From: Schizochytrium sp. TIO01
Lineage: Eukaryota; Sar; Bigyra; Thraustochytrida; Thraustochytriidae
Assembly (NCBI GenBank): GCA_004764695.1
Contig: SMSO01000035.1
Location: 3,353,040-3,417,039, forward strand
Direction: 5' to 3'
Length of the DNA: 64,000 bases
Below, piece by piece: positions 41,834 through 52,300 of the stretch; position 1 is the stretch's first letter, and each line of letters starts with the position of its first letter. A program made the position numbers and the translations under genes. The notes below the pieces were generated by a model. It was not told the DNA's origin. It saw nothing but the letters and a program-made list of their open reading frames with translations, and made no database searches.

Positions 41834-44800
41834 TCCTTCAGTAGCATTCTAAGTGAAGGAATGTTGCAACCAAAATGGCCACAATATATATGCAATCCTA
41901 CTGGACCTCAAAAGCTCACAAACGTCTTTTTAAGCTATAACATACTTTGACCTTTATCTTTGCCAATATGTAGACAAATAAAATTGAACTTGAGCACACG
42001 TATAGCTTGATCTCACGGGGAAATTCCACACGGTGTTGAGGATCAGTCTACTGCCATTCGATTCGCTTGTAAAGCTGAAGTTATTCAACTTTAGCATTGT
42101 AATTAAATATAATGTATTAATGTTACCCTCCAGATCCCCTCTAGCCCTACTGCTAGAGCTAAAAACCTTGCCCTCTACACCTTGAACACTAAGTGCTTTC
42201 TTATAGGAAACAACTTGACATCAAGCTCCTCATTGCGTAGTTTCTAGGGCCATGTCTACATTAAGGAATGGACTCCATAAACCTGAGTAACCTTTTCTGG
42301 TATAGAGTATTTGTACAGTATAGGAGATAAATGAGCTAAACCGAATATTGAGGTCCTGAAAGGTTTTCGAACGCAAATGAGCAGCTTCCAAAAGTTCTCC
42401 CATTTTTTAATTAAGCTGTACCTATGAACCCTTACTTTATTTTTTTCAATTCTAGGATTGTGAAATTCCTTTCGTATAGGCTAACACCTGAGAAACAGTA
42501 AGTGTGGCACTTGAAGATACGAGGCAAACATTCTGCTTTGGCGTGACCCAAGCGATAGTGATGGCCTCTGAGGAGCAAGTTTTACGGTACTTTCGTTTCA
42601 AGCAATATCTTCTACTTGACCACGCGTGATCCATATTGAGTCATTGCTGTCAGGGGTTTGTGCGTACACCAAAATAAATGCTGTTTGCCGAGTGTATTCA
42701 GCAAAGCTCTATGTACTTACATTTTTATTTTATTTTATTCACTAAATAAAAAAGCATTAAGATGAAAAAAACTAACTTTTAAAAATGTTCGCGAGGCCCC
42801 TTTTCAGATGTTAGGTGCCTTTTCACTGACAGAGACTCACAAGCAAAGACAATACTAGTACTGTCAGGTGCTGAATGGCTTTGGGAGTAAAGAGCCGTAA
42901 TGCAAACACGTCTGCACAAGATGCATCCAAAGCCCTATCTATTAGGCTTTATGTTCTTCTTCTACTGTCACGATGTTCTACCAAGAAGACCATTTTGGGG
43001 CTGCTTTCGGAATCTGCGCTCTTCTTCTCCACAGAAGATTACTCTAGATAAATTTAGACCTGATCTGACCTCTTAGTCTACAGGTTCTTCTTCCTTGTCA
43101 ATTCAATGTACTCAATTAATTTTTTAAAGTGTATTAACCTGCTGTCTGTAGGTTCTAGCTTATAACAGAAGTACCGACTAGGTTTTCCGCAAACTGTAAA
43201 TTATTTGTTCTTCCAATGACATTTTCTCAAAAAAAATACTCTAGTAGAAATTCTCGTATCAAGAAAAAAAACTTTTAGGACTTTTGTTGTCAAGTCTTCC
43301 ATGCGTAGGTAGGTAGGTACCTACTAGCTTAAGTGGCTTGGTAAAGTCAATTGACGCCGGCGTAGGATCGCGTACCTCTTTTGTGCGGACCCCATCCACT
43401 ACGAAGAGTAAAACTTTCAAAGAATTTAGGAATCAGGTTAAGTGACTTGGTAAAGTCAACCATAGCAGTTTGACACTGACGTAGGATCGCGTACCTCTTT
43501 TGTGCGGACCCCAGCCACTAGGAAGAGGAAAACTTTCAGAGAATTTAGGAATCAGGTTAAGTGACTTGGTAAAGTCAACCATAGCAGCTTGACACCAACG
43601 TAGGATCGCGTACCTCTTTTGTGCGGACCCCACCCACTACGAAGAGTAAAAATTTCAGAGAGTGTAGGAAAAAGGCTCTTTTTATTTTTGTTTCATCAGC
43701 GTTTCTAAAATAAAATAGATTTTCAGATAGGCCATGTCCTTAGTGATGAGGTGATCCTACTCCTGTGCGAGGCAATTCTAGTAGCGCGTGAATAATTTGA
43801 GTACAAAGTAAATTTTATGTTGAGTTTTCAGTCGCAGACGGACTCTGTCCAGAATCTTTCAGCCGAGTCACGAAGAAACAGAATTTGCATGAGCTGCTTC
43901 TACTTGTACCATAAGGGATGTCCCGGAGTCATATGTGGTACGTGCGTACCTGGAGAATCCGAATTAATTTCTGTTCCTGGATAACTCCCTCAAATGTGCA
44001 AGCAATATCATCATACAACATTCTGCTATGTTCCAAGTTATCTATTTATTTATTTTAGAATTCCAGTATCAAAATGTTTTTCTCGTCGTAGGCAAATAGG
44101 TGTATGATATTTTGCAATTGGGCTGTCAGACATGGTTTGGGAGAGCCTGTTCTGCCTGAGCAAACAAGTTGGTAGGAATAGGAATGGCCTCTAGCTACTT
44201 TTGTCGAAATCCTGGTGGACCTGTAAGGGATTTAGAGTTTCTTACGTTTTAAGTTCTCTATAGAAGCTAATTTTATTTTCAAGAACCAGGAATATAGAAA
44301 AGGCAATGCCTTAGGAATATCTCGGTCAAAACATTCCTTATCATGAGCTACAGGGTAAAAAGCAATATCCGAAGAACACATATGTTCAAGTCTACAACTC
44401 TACGTGCTGGGAGAAAGAAAAGAGCAACTTTTCGGCTCAATGAAGACGTATTTTTCACACTACTATCCCAGGTTCAGGTTTTGTAAAAAAGTAAAGAGTT
44501 GAATTTTACCTATGTTTGCAGAATAAGCTATCTGCTAGTGGAATTTCAATGGAAGCGATTGGTTGTTTAGCTCATGCTTGTAGTATTGCGGAAACGTCCT
44601 CATTTTCTTGTAAATGATCTCAGACTCCCTAAATGAACTGATCCTGGAAGAACCTCATTTGGAAATATACGATTAATAAATGCAAGGCGTAGTTTATGCG
44701 ACACACCAGAAAATATAAACTATTTGGAGGATTTAAAGGGGAAAAGCTTATCACTAAGATCTTTTGCATAAAGAGATCTTATTATGTTTATTTAGAAGCT

Positions 44801-45548
44801 CGAGAGGCTATAAGCTGGATGGTGTAGCAATTGCAAGCGGTCAAGCGGTCGCGAGTTAATGCATTTTTGACACTGCTTCCCTTTGCTTATCAAGTTTACT
44901 CTAGCACAAGTCGTTTCAAGTGTCGGCTCTGAACGTTCCTAGAGAACCAAAAATTAATAAATAATGCGCATTTATTGCTATATCTATTCTTAACAACGAG
45001 ATATTTTTTTGTATTTACGCAGATCAATATTTTAGTAACTTTAAATGCATGAATGAATGAGAGAGTGGGTGAGTGCGAACAAAACTTAGGTATTGAATCA
45101 CAAACAAAGAAGGAGCAAAGATAGTTTGTATAATTTCAATTAGATTTCAGAAGACAAGATTAAACGCAGTTTTCTTCTCAGAGAAGAAGCACCTAGGCCT
45201 ATTGTTATCTAATTTAACAACTCATAAATGATCAAAATTTAAATATCTCTTGGTTCGACACCATTGGCGGATATGGATGGCCATATGTTAGTCAAGGACA
45301 AAGGAGCTCAGTCTTTCCTGCTGGTTCCTGTCAAATAATACTATGATTCCTTTTACTTAGAGTAAAACTCAATTCCGAAAATTTTACCCATATCATTTGT
45401 ACGAAGTCATTTTTTTGACTGAGGTACTAATAAGTGGCTGATACTTCGAACTGGGCTTCCATAAAACAGAAACAATTCCCAAACAGCGAAGTGCCGAGAA
45501 ACACTGTCGTAACGAAGTACAACGAGAATCATACAGAAGTGAATTACA
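41834..45548. other. 3.7-kb gene-free AT-rich region
   Basis: The longest gene-poor stretch of unique sequence in the window. Apart from a triplicated repeat at 43.3-43.7 kb I see nothing: no long ORF, tRNA or known RNA motif. It could hold non-coding RNA or regulatory DNA of the secreted-protein gene downstream. Confidence 0.5.
43331..43671. repeat. Three tandem copies of an about 119-bp unit
   Basis: Copies begin at about 43331, 43440 and 43559, each starting with an (A)AGTGACTTGG-type sequence. All contain the blocks GTAGGATCGCGTACCTCTTT and TGTGCGGACCCCA. The first copy lacks about 10 bp (CATAGCAG-type segment) that the other two share. There is no coding potential. The block GCGTACCTCTTTTGTGCGGA is nearly invariant. 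Confidence 0.9.
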
Positions 45549-46909
45549 ATGCAGTTTTTTCATAATATAGTTCTTTTGGCAACTTTGCTCGAACTGGTGC
45601 AGAGTACTTCTCTGCGTGAATCAGTACAGCTCGCGCTTGACGAGGCAAATGACAATACTCTCCGTGGATCCCTGCAGCAAGCTCTCCAAGAAGCTGGGAC
45701 GGGATCAATGGCAACAACTTGTACGAAAAAGAGCGATCCAGTCTGCTATGAAATTCTTGATACTTGGTGGGAAGATCGCGAAGCACAGAAAAACCGTGCC
45801 GCATTGAGCTTGTTGGATGAGCAGTGTGCTACTTTTACTGATTTTGCAGATGCTTGCAATGATGTGTCTCAGCGCACACTTGAGAAAACCAACAAAACTA
45901 TTTACGACAAGATTCTGGCTGACGAAGAACTCCAAACGATAGCGTGTACCATGATTGGAGCACACAACAAGTCTTGCATTGGCAATCCATGCAACCATTA
46001 CAGTAGGTTTTGAGTAATGAAGGTACTGAGTACCCGATTGAAATGATACTAACTAAATCTTTCACACAAATGTCACACGCAGATGTAAGTAAAGGAATGA
46101 GGAACAACCCGTGCCAGAGAAGGAATCTTTATATGCAAAGATAGCACAAGCTAACAAGTTGTGGCATGTTTAATGTAAGCAGTTGGGCACCTGCACGATT
46201 CAAGAGACTCAAGGACAGTGTTTCTGGTACACGAAAGCTATGGTGAATCAAGTCAATAGATATTATGATGATCACCCCGAAATTGATGCATCTAAAATTC
46301 CTGGCCATGGATGCTACCGCAACCCTTGTAATCTTCCTGGCGAAGGTAAGTTTTCAAGAAATTGAAATAGTCTCTCTTAATTGTTTGACATTGTATGACT
46401 TACTATAGGTTGCAATACAGGATCAACAATTGACAAGTGTTCAGGGCTGAGTACGGACATATTCACTTGCACCTATTGCAAAGGCCCTGGTGACAGGTGT
46501 CTTAAGAAAAAGGGCATGGGTTGTCAGTTGACTACGCCAACAACCTCAGCAGAATGTGCTTACGTAAACGATAACGATGTGGCAAAGTTGAGTATTTGGC
46601 AAAGGCTTGACCGGTAAGTCAATATCCTGTGGAAGGGTAGGTTGTTGATTTATAAAGTTGATACTAACTCTGACGGGTTTCGTTACAAAATTTAGACCGG
46701 AATGCCAGTGCTCGGACTTATTCACTCAATGCAATAGCACTGTTTATGTAAGTTGCGTGCAACGCTATGAAATTCTTGGATATTATCGCAAGCTAACTCT
46801 TGGTAATTGATCTTAAAATGGATCGAACTTAAATTTTCTCTGGAATTGTCGTGCGCAGGCTGAAAATAGGACTTATGAATATCAGCTGCGTTACGATCCG
46901 ACGAGTTAA
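45549..46909 (+). CDS. Secreted cysteine-rich protein, six exons including a 2-nt microexon
   Basis: Predicted exons: 45549-46002, 46083-46084, 46183-46345, 46409-46613, 46696-46747 and 46859-46909, giving 308 residues. The N-terminus is a signal peptide (MQFFHNIVLLATLLELVQS). The rest is Cys-rich with N-glycosylation sites (NKT, NKS, NST, NRT), so it is probably secreted. A motif xNPCN closes exon 1 and again the third exon, each just before a phase-1 intron, which suggests duplicated modules. All introns are GT-AG with good donors (GTAGGT, GTAAGT); TACTAAC branch sites precede the acceptors at 46082 and 46695. The third exon begins in phase 0 while the first ends in phase 1. Only a 2-nt exon AT at 46083-46084, flanked by GCAG and GTAAGT, restores the frame. 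The family is not recognised. Confidence 0.75.
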
Positions 46910-47614
46910 GCCTAGAATAGCATTATCAGAAAGTGCTGTCAGTTGGAGACGACCTCCTACATGGTAAGGACAACTATACTCCAAACTACTCTCAAACCAG
47001 TTTCTCAACTTTGGTATTCTCAAATGCATAAATTAAGCTTTCTCTTATTTGCTATCTTGACGCTCCTTCAGCTTCCGGTCATTTACTAGCCTACTTTTAT
47101 CAGCTATATACGTTTTATACGCTAACCTGTAAAGAAGCGAAGTGAAAATAATATCACTTCTGCTACCATCTTAGAGTCTTACTTTTCCTTTGGGCACTAG
47201 CTCTTTTGAAAAACACGTGTACCCGATATATCGCACTGGCGAATATCATGGTCGACAAAATATCTAAAGAATTTACAGTCATACATTTTGCGAGCAATTT
47301 TTTAGAAATATATTCCAAAGCTTTCCTCGTCACAGTGCATTGAAGACATGAAGATAAAACACAAAACGCATTATTCTGATCATTTTAAATTCGAGAAGTG
47401 AGTAGGTCGGCGAACTGAGATGAGTTGCGATGCTCTAGCAATCCTATTAAAGATACTTTGTGAAGGAGACAGTGTTGAAGATTGGAGCAGCAAGATTTGC
47501 GAAATAGCACCTAAACAAGGTTAAATAGATTTATACGGGGAATAGAGACTCAATACGCTGCATTGCTTTTGGTGTCGTTTTGGAAAACTGAGCTTTAAAA
47601 AAGCTTAATACACC
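46910..47614. other. Convergent 3' region
   Basis: AT-rich spacer between the secreted-protein gene (+) and the nitrile hydratase gene (-). No gene is seen. Confidence 0.5.
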
Positions 47615-48271
47615 TCAGAAGGTAGCTTTAGCGCCAAGAAGATGCTCACGAGTAATTAGCTTAAGAATCTGAGCCTCTTCCTCGGGTGTTTCAGGGACCT
47701 TGAAGTCCTTGGGCTTCTGAGGAACCACCATGTAGCCTGCATCGGCGGTAAAATCATGTACACGAACCTGCTAGTTATCAGGAATGTGTGTGCCAAACTC
47801 CTCAAGGAGCTTGCGAGGTTCACGCACAACGCGTGCACGGTAAGAGCGAGCCTTGTACCAAGAAGGAGCAGGTCCCACAGGACCGCCCGGGTGGCAGCTA
47901 CAGAGAGTACATACAAGAAGGTTGTGCGCATTGTCATCATTGGCAACGACAATTAGGCGGGTAGGTGCGTTCGGGTTCCCACCATCGAAACCGAGCTCGG
48001 CAACGGCTGCGTTACCATCCTTAAGGAGGCGTTCGAGGAAACCTTCGTCCTGCCATGCCTTGAGTACAACCTTGGCACCGTTCCTGAGGCTACCTTTGGT
48101 CTCACCGCCTTCGACGACCTTTTGGAGGTCTTCCATGGTATAAACACCCTTTGCAGCAAGATCATCGATGAGGCCATTGCCGAATTGCTCGTCAGCAGCG
48201 ACCGGGCCTTCCATATCTCCTTCGCGTTCGAGAGCGACCTTCTCAACGGTGGTGCTGGTCCTCTGACACAT
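47615..48271 (-). CDS. Nitrile hydratase alpha subunit (cobalt type), interrupted by an in-frame TAG
   Basis: Frame from ATG 48271 to TAG at 47773-47771 (166 residues), then still open in the same frame for 51 codons to TGA at 47617-47615. The alpha-subunit metal claw CTLCSC is at residues 121-126 (VANDDNAHNLLVCTLCSC), followed by the family's GPAPSWYKARSYRARVVREPR. Thr in CTLCSC marks the cobalt type; two of these cysteines are oxidised in known enzymes. After the TAG, VRVHDFTADAGYMVVPQKP and a C-terminal LITREHLLG match the usual alpha-subunit C-terminal domain, so the stop falls inside the conserved protein. Nitrile hydratase converts nitriles to amides and needs a beta subunit and a metallochaperone, neither in this window. 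M20 is an alternative start. It may be a pseudogene, a readthrough gene or a sequence error. Confidence 0.8.
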
Positions 48272-49337
48272 GTCTTGTTGAAGAATATCGGATTATCAGA
48301 GAATTTCCTCTCAATAGATGGGTGCCTAGTGCATCCCTCGAATAGAAACAACGCCGCAGATCTGATCATGCTTCGAAGATCCGTTCGAAAGATAAGCCAA
48401 GCGAGTTCTTAGGAATGTCCACCCTTCTCTCGAGTTCTGATTCCCTCACTTTCTTTTGCGACTTTCATCCATACAATGTATGTAATAGGTAGTCAGGAGA
48501 AGCTCCACTCCCCTAAACTCTGCAGTGTTCATTGAGCTTTGAGAGCTTTTGCTTCGCTGAAAACGCATTCCAGCTCTGCTGCTCCCTTGGCTCCGCATGC
48601 TCCGCAGCGCCTTGGAGATCTCAGCATGGCCACCTCCTTCTGCAAGCACATGTTGTGCTATTCCGAGTCTACGTCGCCAACGCAGAACTGGCGCTTCGTT
48701 TTTTCCCTCGCTGCGCCTCTACTGCGGCGCCCCTCTATTCCCCACTTGCGGGTTCTATAACTCACTTTCCCCTTCTCAAACTACTATGCAACAAACCCTC
48801 TACTATGGGTTATACGACCCCCTCTGCAATGGGCTACTACAGCATAACAGCAGCAGCGGCAAATCCCTCCTCGACGAAGTTTCGTAGACCCCTGAGGCTG
48901 GAGACACACAAACCCCTTCAGAGATCCAACCTGGGTCTGGTCTCCTCGCAAAGCTCGATCTCCGGAAATGCCCACCACGGAGCTGGCTGCGCTTGGAGCT
49001 CCAGGCCTTGCTTGCATTTCCATTTCACGCGCTGGAAAGGAATTGTGGAGAATGAATAGCGAGACAAAGAGAGAGGGACCCAAAACAAAAGAGAAGCGCA
49101 GTTAAAGAGGGATTTAAAGAGAGAGAGTAATTAATCATTAATCATTAATCATTAATCATTAATCATTAATCATTAATCATTAATCATTGATCATTGATCA
49201 TTAATCATTAATCATTAATCATTAATCGCTAAGAAAGAGAGAGAACGCTTTGAGAGAGAAAAGAACGGGAAAGCAAAGCAGAGCAAAGCAGAGCAGAGCA
49301 GAGCAAAGCGAGATCTCGTCGGCGCGGCGCCAGCTGG
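48272..49337. other. Divergent intergenic region with heptamer array
   Basis: Lies between the starts of nitrile hydratase (-) and the Fused-type kinase (+). It contains the TAATCAT array listed separately and a GAGCAAAGCAGA-rich run (49270-49310). Overlapping open frames at 48532-49083 show no domain. Confidence 0.5.
49131..49227. repeat. (TAATCAT)n heptanucleotide array
   Basis: About fourteen 7-bp units of TAATCAT, two carrying a T-to-G change (TTGATCA). It ends about 110 bp upstream of the first ATG of the Fused-type kinase frame. Confidence 0.9.
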
Positions 49338-52300
49338 ATGGCGCGGCGGCGCGACGCGGCAGCAGAAGGAGGCGGAGGCGACTCAGCGCAGCCGCCCTCC
49401 CCCTCTCCGTCCTTCCGCGCTGATCCCGCGGTCCCCGGCGGCGCTCCGGATGGCGCCGGCGGATATGCTGCTGGAAAAAATCAAACTTCGCAGGCCGCCG
49501 GCAACGGCGCCTCTTCTTCTGCGGCACAGATGCGCACAGGCGAGGGGCCTGGCGCAGGGGACGCAGTGATGCGGACACCAACGAGGTCAAGGAGACCCCT
49601 ACGAGTACTGACAGCGTCGGCGGCAGCGGACTCGAGCCTGAGCTCGAATCCGAGTTCAAATCTTCAATCAAATCCTAATCCAAATTCAAGTGCAAACCTG
49701 CCTTCCAATTCACTTTCCGGCTCGAAATCAAACGCACATCGAAATCCGACCTTGGAGTCGAATTTTAATTCAAAGGCGACCGGTGATCAAGACAATGCAA
49801 CATCGAAGATGAACGCAAAAGTAATGGCAAAAAAAGGTAGCCTGAGCTTGAACGCAAGCCTAAACACAAACCCAAACTTAAACTCAAACCCGATGGAGAA
49901 CTACGTTGTGCTGGACATGATTGGAGAGGGCTCTTTTGGAAAGGTCCACAAAGGGCGGCGGAGATATACGGGCCATATTGTGGCGCTCAAATTCATCAGT
50001 AAGCACGGAAAATCAGAGGCTGAACTGGCGAAGCTGCGGAGCGAGATCGAGATTCTACGTACGCTGGATCATAATAACATTGTTCTTCTACTTGACTCCT
50101 TTGAAACACGTCGTGAGTTTTGCGTAGTGACAGAATTTGCGCAGGGGGACCTTTTTCAGCTGCTAGAGGATGACCGTCGCGTGCCGGAGCCTCAGGTACA
50201 AAATATTGCGAAACAGCTTGTGCAGGCGCTCTACTACCTGCATTCTCACCGAATTATTCATAGGGACATGAAACCTCAAAACATCCTCATTAGCAGCGAT
50301 GGCCGCGTCAAGTTGTGCGACTTTGGGTTCGCACGCGCGTTATCGGCCAAAACCATCATGGTGACCTCTATTAAGGGCACACCTTTGTATATGGCCCCCG
50401 AACTTGTTCGAGAGCAACCTTACAACCACACTGCCGACCTTTGGTCTCTTGGTGTTATTCTTTATGAGCTCTTTGTGGGCCAACCTCCTTTTTTCACAAA
50501 CAACATTTACACGTAAGTTTACTTGGGGCTAGCGACGTATATACTGGTGTTGGATGTTGAAACCAAGTTGACTTTGGTTTCAATAAGACTACACTATCTG
50601 TGCGTTTTGATTGCTTTGGATCCCAATTGACTTTGCAACTGATCCACTAACTGAACAACCTAATGTCTCTTTGCACGTTCTGTCTTCTGCCTATTCATTG
50701 TCTTATCAAATGAATGACCTATATTCTGCTTGTGGAACGAGATTGCCCGCTTACCCAAAACAATGTTGAACACCACAGACTGATCAATCTCATTGTTAAA
50801 AATGAAGTTCGTTATCCATCAGAAATGTCACAGCTTTTTCGATCCTTTTTACAAGGATTGTTGACCAAAGATAGTCGCCAACGTCTCCAATGGCCTAAAC
50901 TTTTTGACCATCCATTTGTACGCGAATCATCAGAGGAGACACAGGCTAGAGAAATTGCAGAGGCGAATTATCTTAACAACCCTCGATATCGTCTCGACCA
51001 GTTTCTTGGCGTTAAACATCTTGCTGTGCCCCCAACACCGTCGTTGTCTTCTCCTGTTCGGATGAGTGAACCACGCAGCCCGCGTTGGCCTAATTCGCAC
51101 GAAAAACATCAGCAAAGGTATGAAACACAGCATCATCAGCAGAGTCCGCGACAATATCAGGACTACCAGCATCATCAACAACGCAAACAACATTCACAAC
51201 AAGGATCCCCTCAACAACACAATCACCACTTTGAACCTTTGGAAAACATCGAAGTTCTTTCACATCCATCGGCACCACCAGACGACCCTGCTTCTCCGCG
51301 TCTCCGCCGCCGAAATTCTATTGCCAATGTTGACCAGGACTCTCGAACCGCACCGGAACGCCTGCCCGTAGACGGCGAGCTTATCCCGTACGATCAGAAC
51401 GCTGGGATCTCTAAGTTCTCAAGAAGATTAAACAATAAAGGGCGGAGTACGAGGGGGGCTGCGCTGAGTTCTCCGCGCAACATTGCCCACGGAGGCGACA
51501 ACTTGGCTAATGTCAACCCGTCGCCTACTAGCAAACTTATAGGCACAGTCAATGCAAATACTAATACCACACCAAAGCTCGCTGAAGTGGCCACGGCTAC
51601 ACCAACAATGACTATTCTGCCCAACAATGTTGGAGTAAATGGTCATCATCACCAACATTACACACATGCAGTACCGACTGCGGATGATATGGTGCTTCTT
51701 GTTACACGGGCAGCAGGTACTGGGGAAGCGTCTTTTGCCATGCGTTACGATAATGGAGTTCTCAAGCAACTCTGTGCCAAATTAGCAGATGAACGAGCAA
51801 GTGCAGAGGGCGTACGAAATGCTCTCAAAGTTATTGTTCATCTTGCTGGGAAATCTGTGGAGCGCCTTGGTGTCTCAGCAAGGAGCGACGTCCTTTTAGA
51901 TTGCGATCTCTTTGACATTATTGTTCGTCTTTGTAAACAAGAACTTCGGAGACGCTCGCGCCGAACTGCGCCTGTTCTTGCCGATTCTTTGCACGCTTTG
52001 CGATGCCTTTTAAGAGAACACATGAGGGAGCAAGAACCCCTGCGCGTTGACAAACGAGTTGGAGATTTATGTATTCGTGCTCTAACGCCTTCAGTGGAGG
52101 CGTTTCAGTCTGTACAGGGAGCGCAGCTCGATGCCATCAAGTGTGTACTCCTCATTTGTAGCTTTTGTACCGCATACACCCCTAGACTATGGATTAGTGT
52201 ACAGCAAGAAGTAGCCACGGATGACTTTTGCAACGCTCTAGCGGTTGTCCTACAGCATAGCAACGTCAAGCGCCGGCGCTCTGTTGACCAACGGAGCAAA

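Noticed and set aside
45240-45270. GGTTCGACACC resembling a tRNA B box
   Set aside because: The flanks do not fold into a cloverleaf and there is no matching A box; no tRNA is called anywhere in the window.
47740-47815. A small intron removing the nitrile hydratase TAG
   Set aside because: The only GT...AG pair around the stop would be 28 nt, would delete conserved residues and would shift the frame.
47953-48369. Alternative 138-codon frame overlapping nitrile hydratase, starting MIRSAALF like a presequence
   Set aside because: It is in the wrong frame for the enzyme and I found no donor/acceptor pair that would join its start to the enzyme frame.
48532-49083. Overlapping open frames of 67-175 codons in three frames
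   Set aside because: No domains, mutually overlapping, and located in a divergent promoter region.
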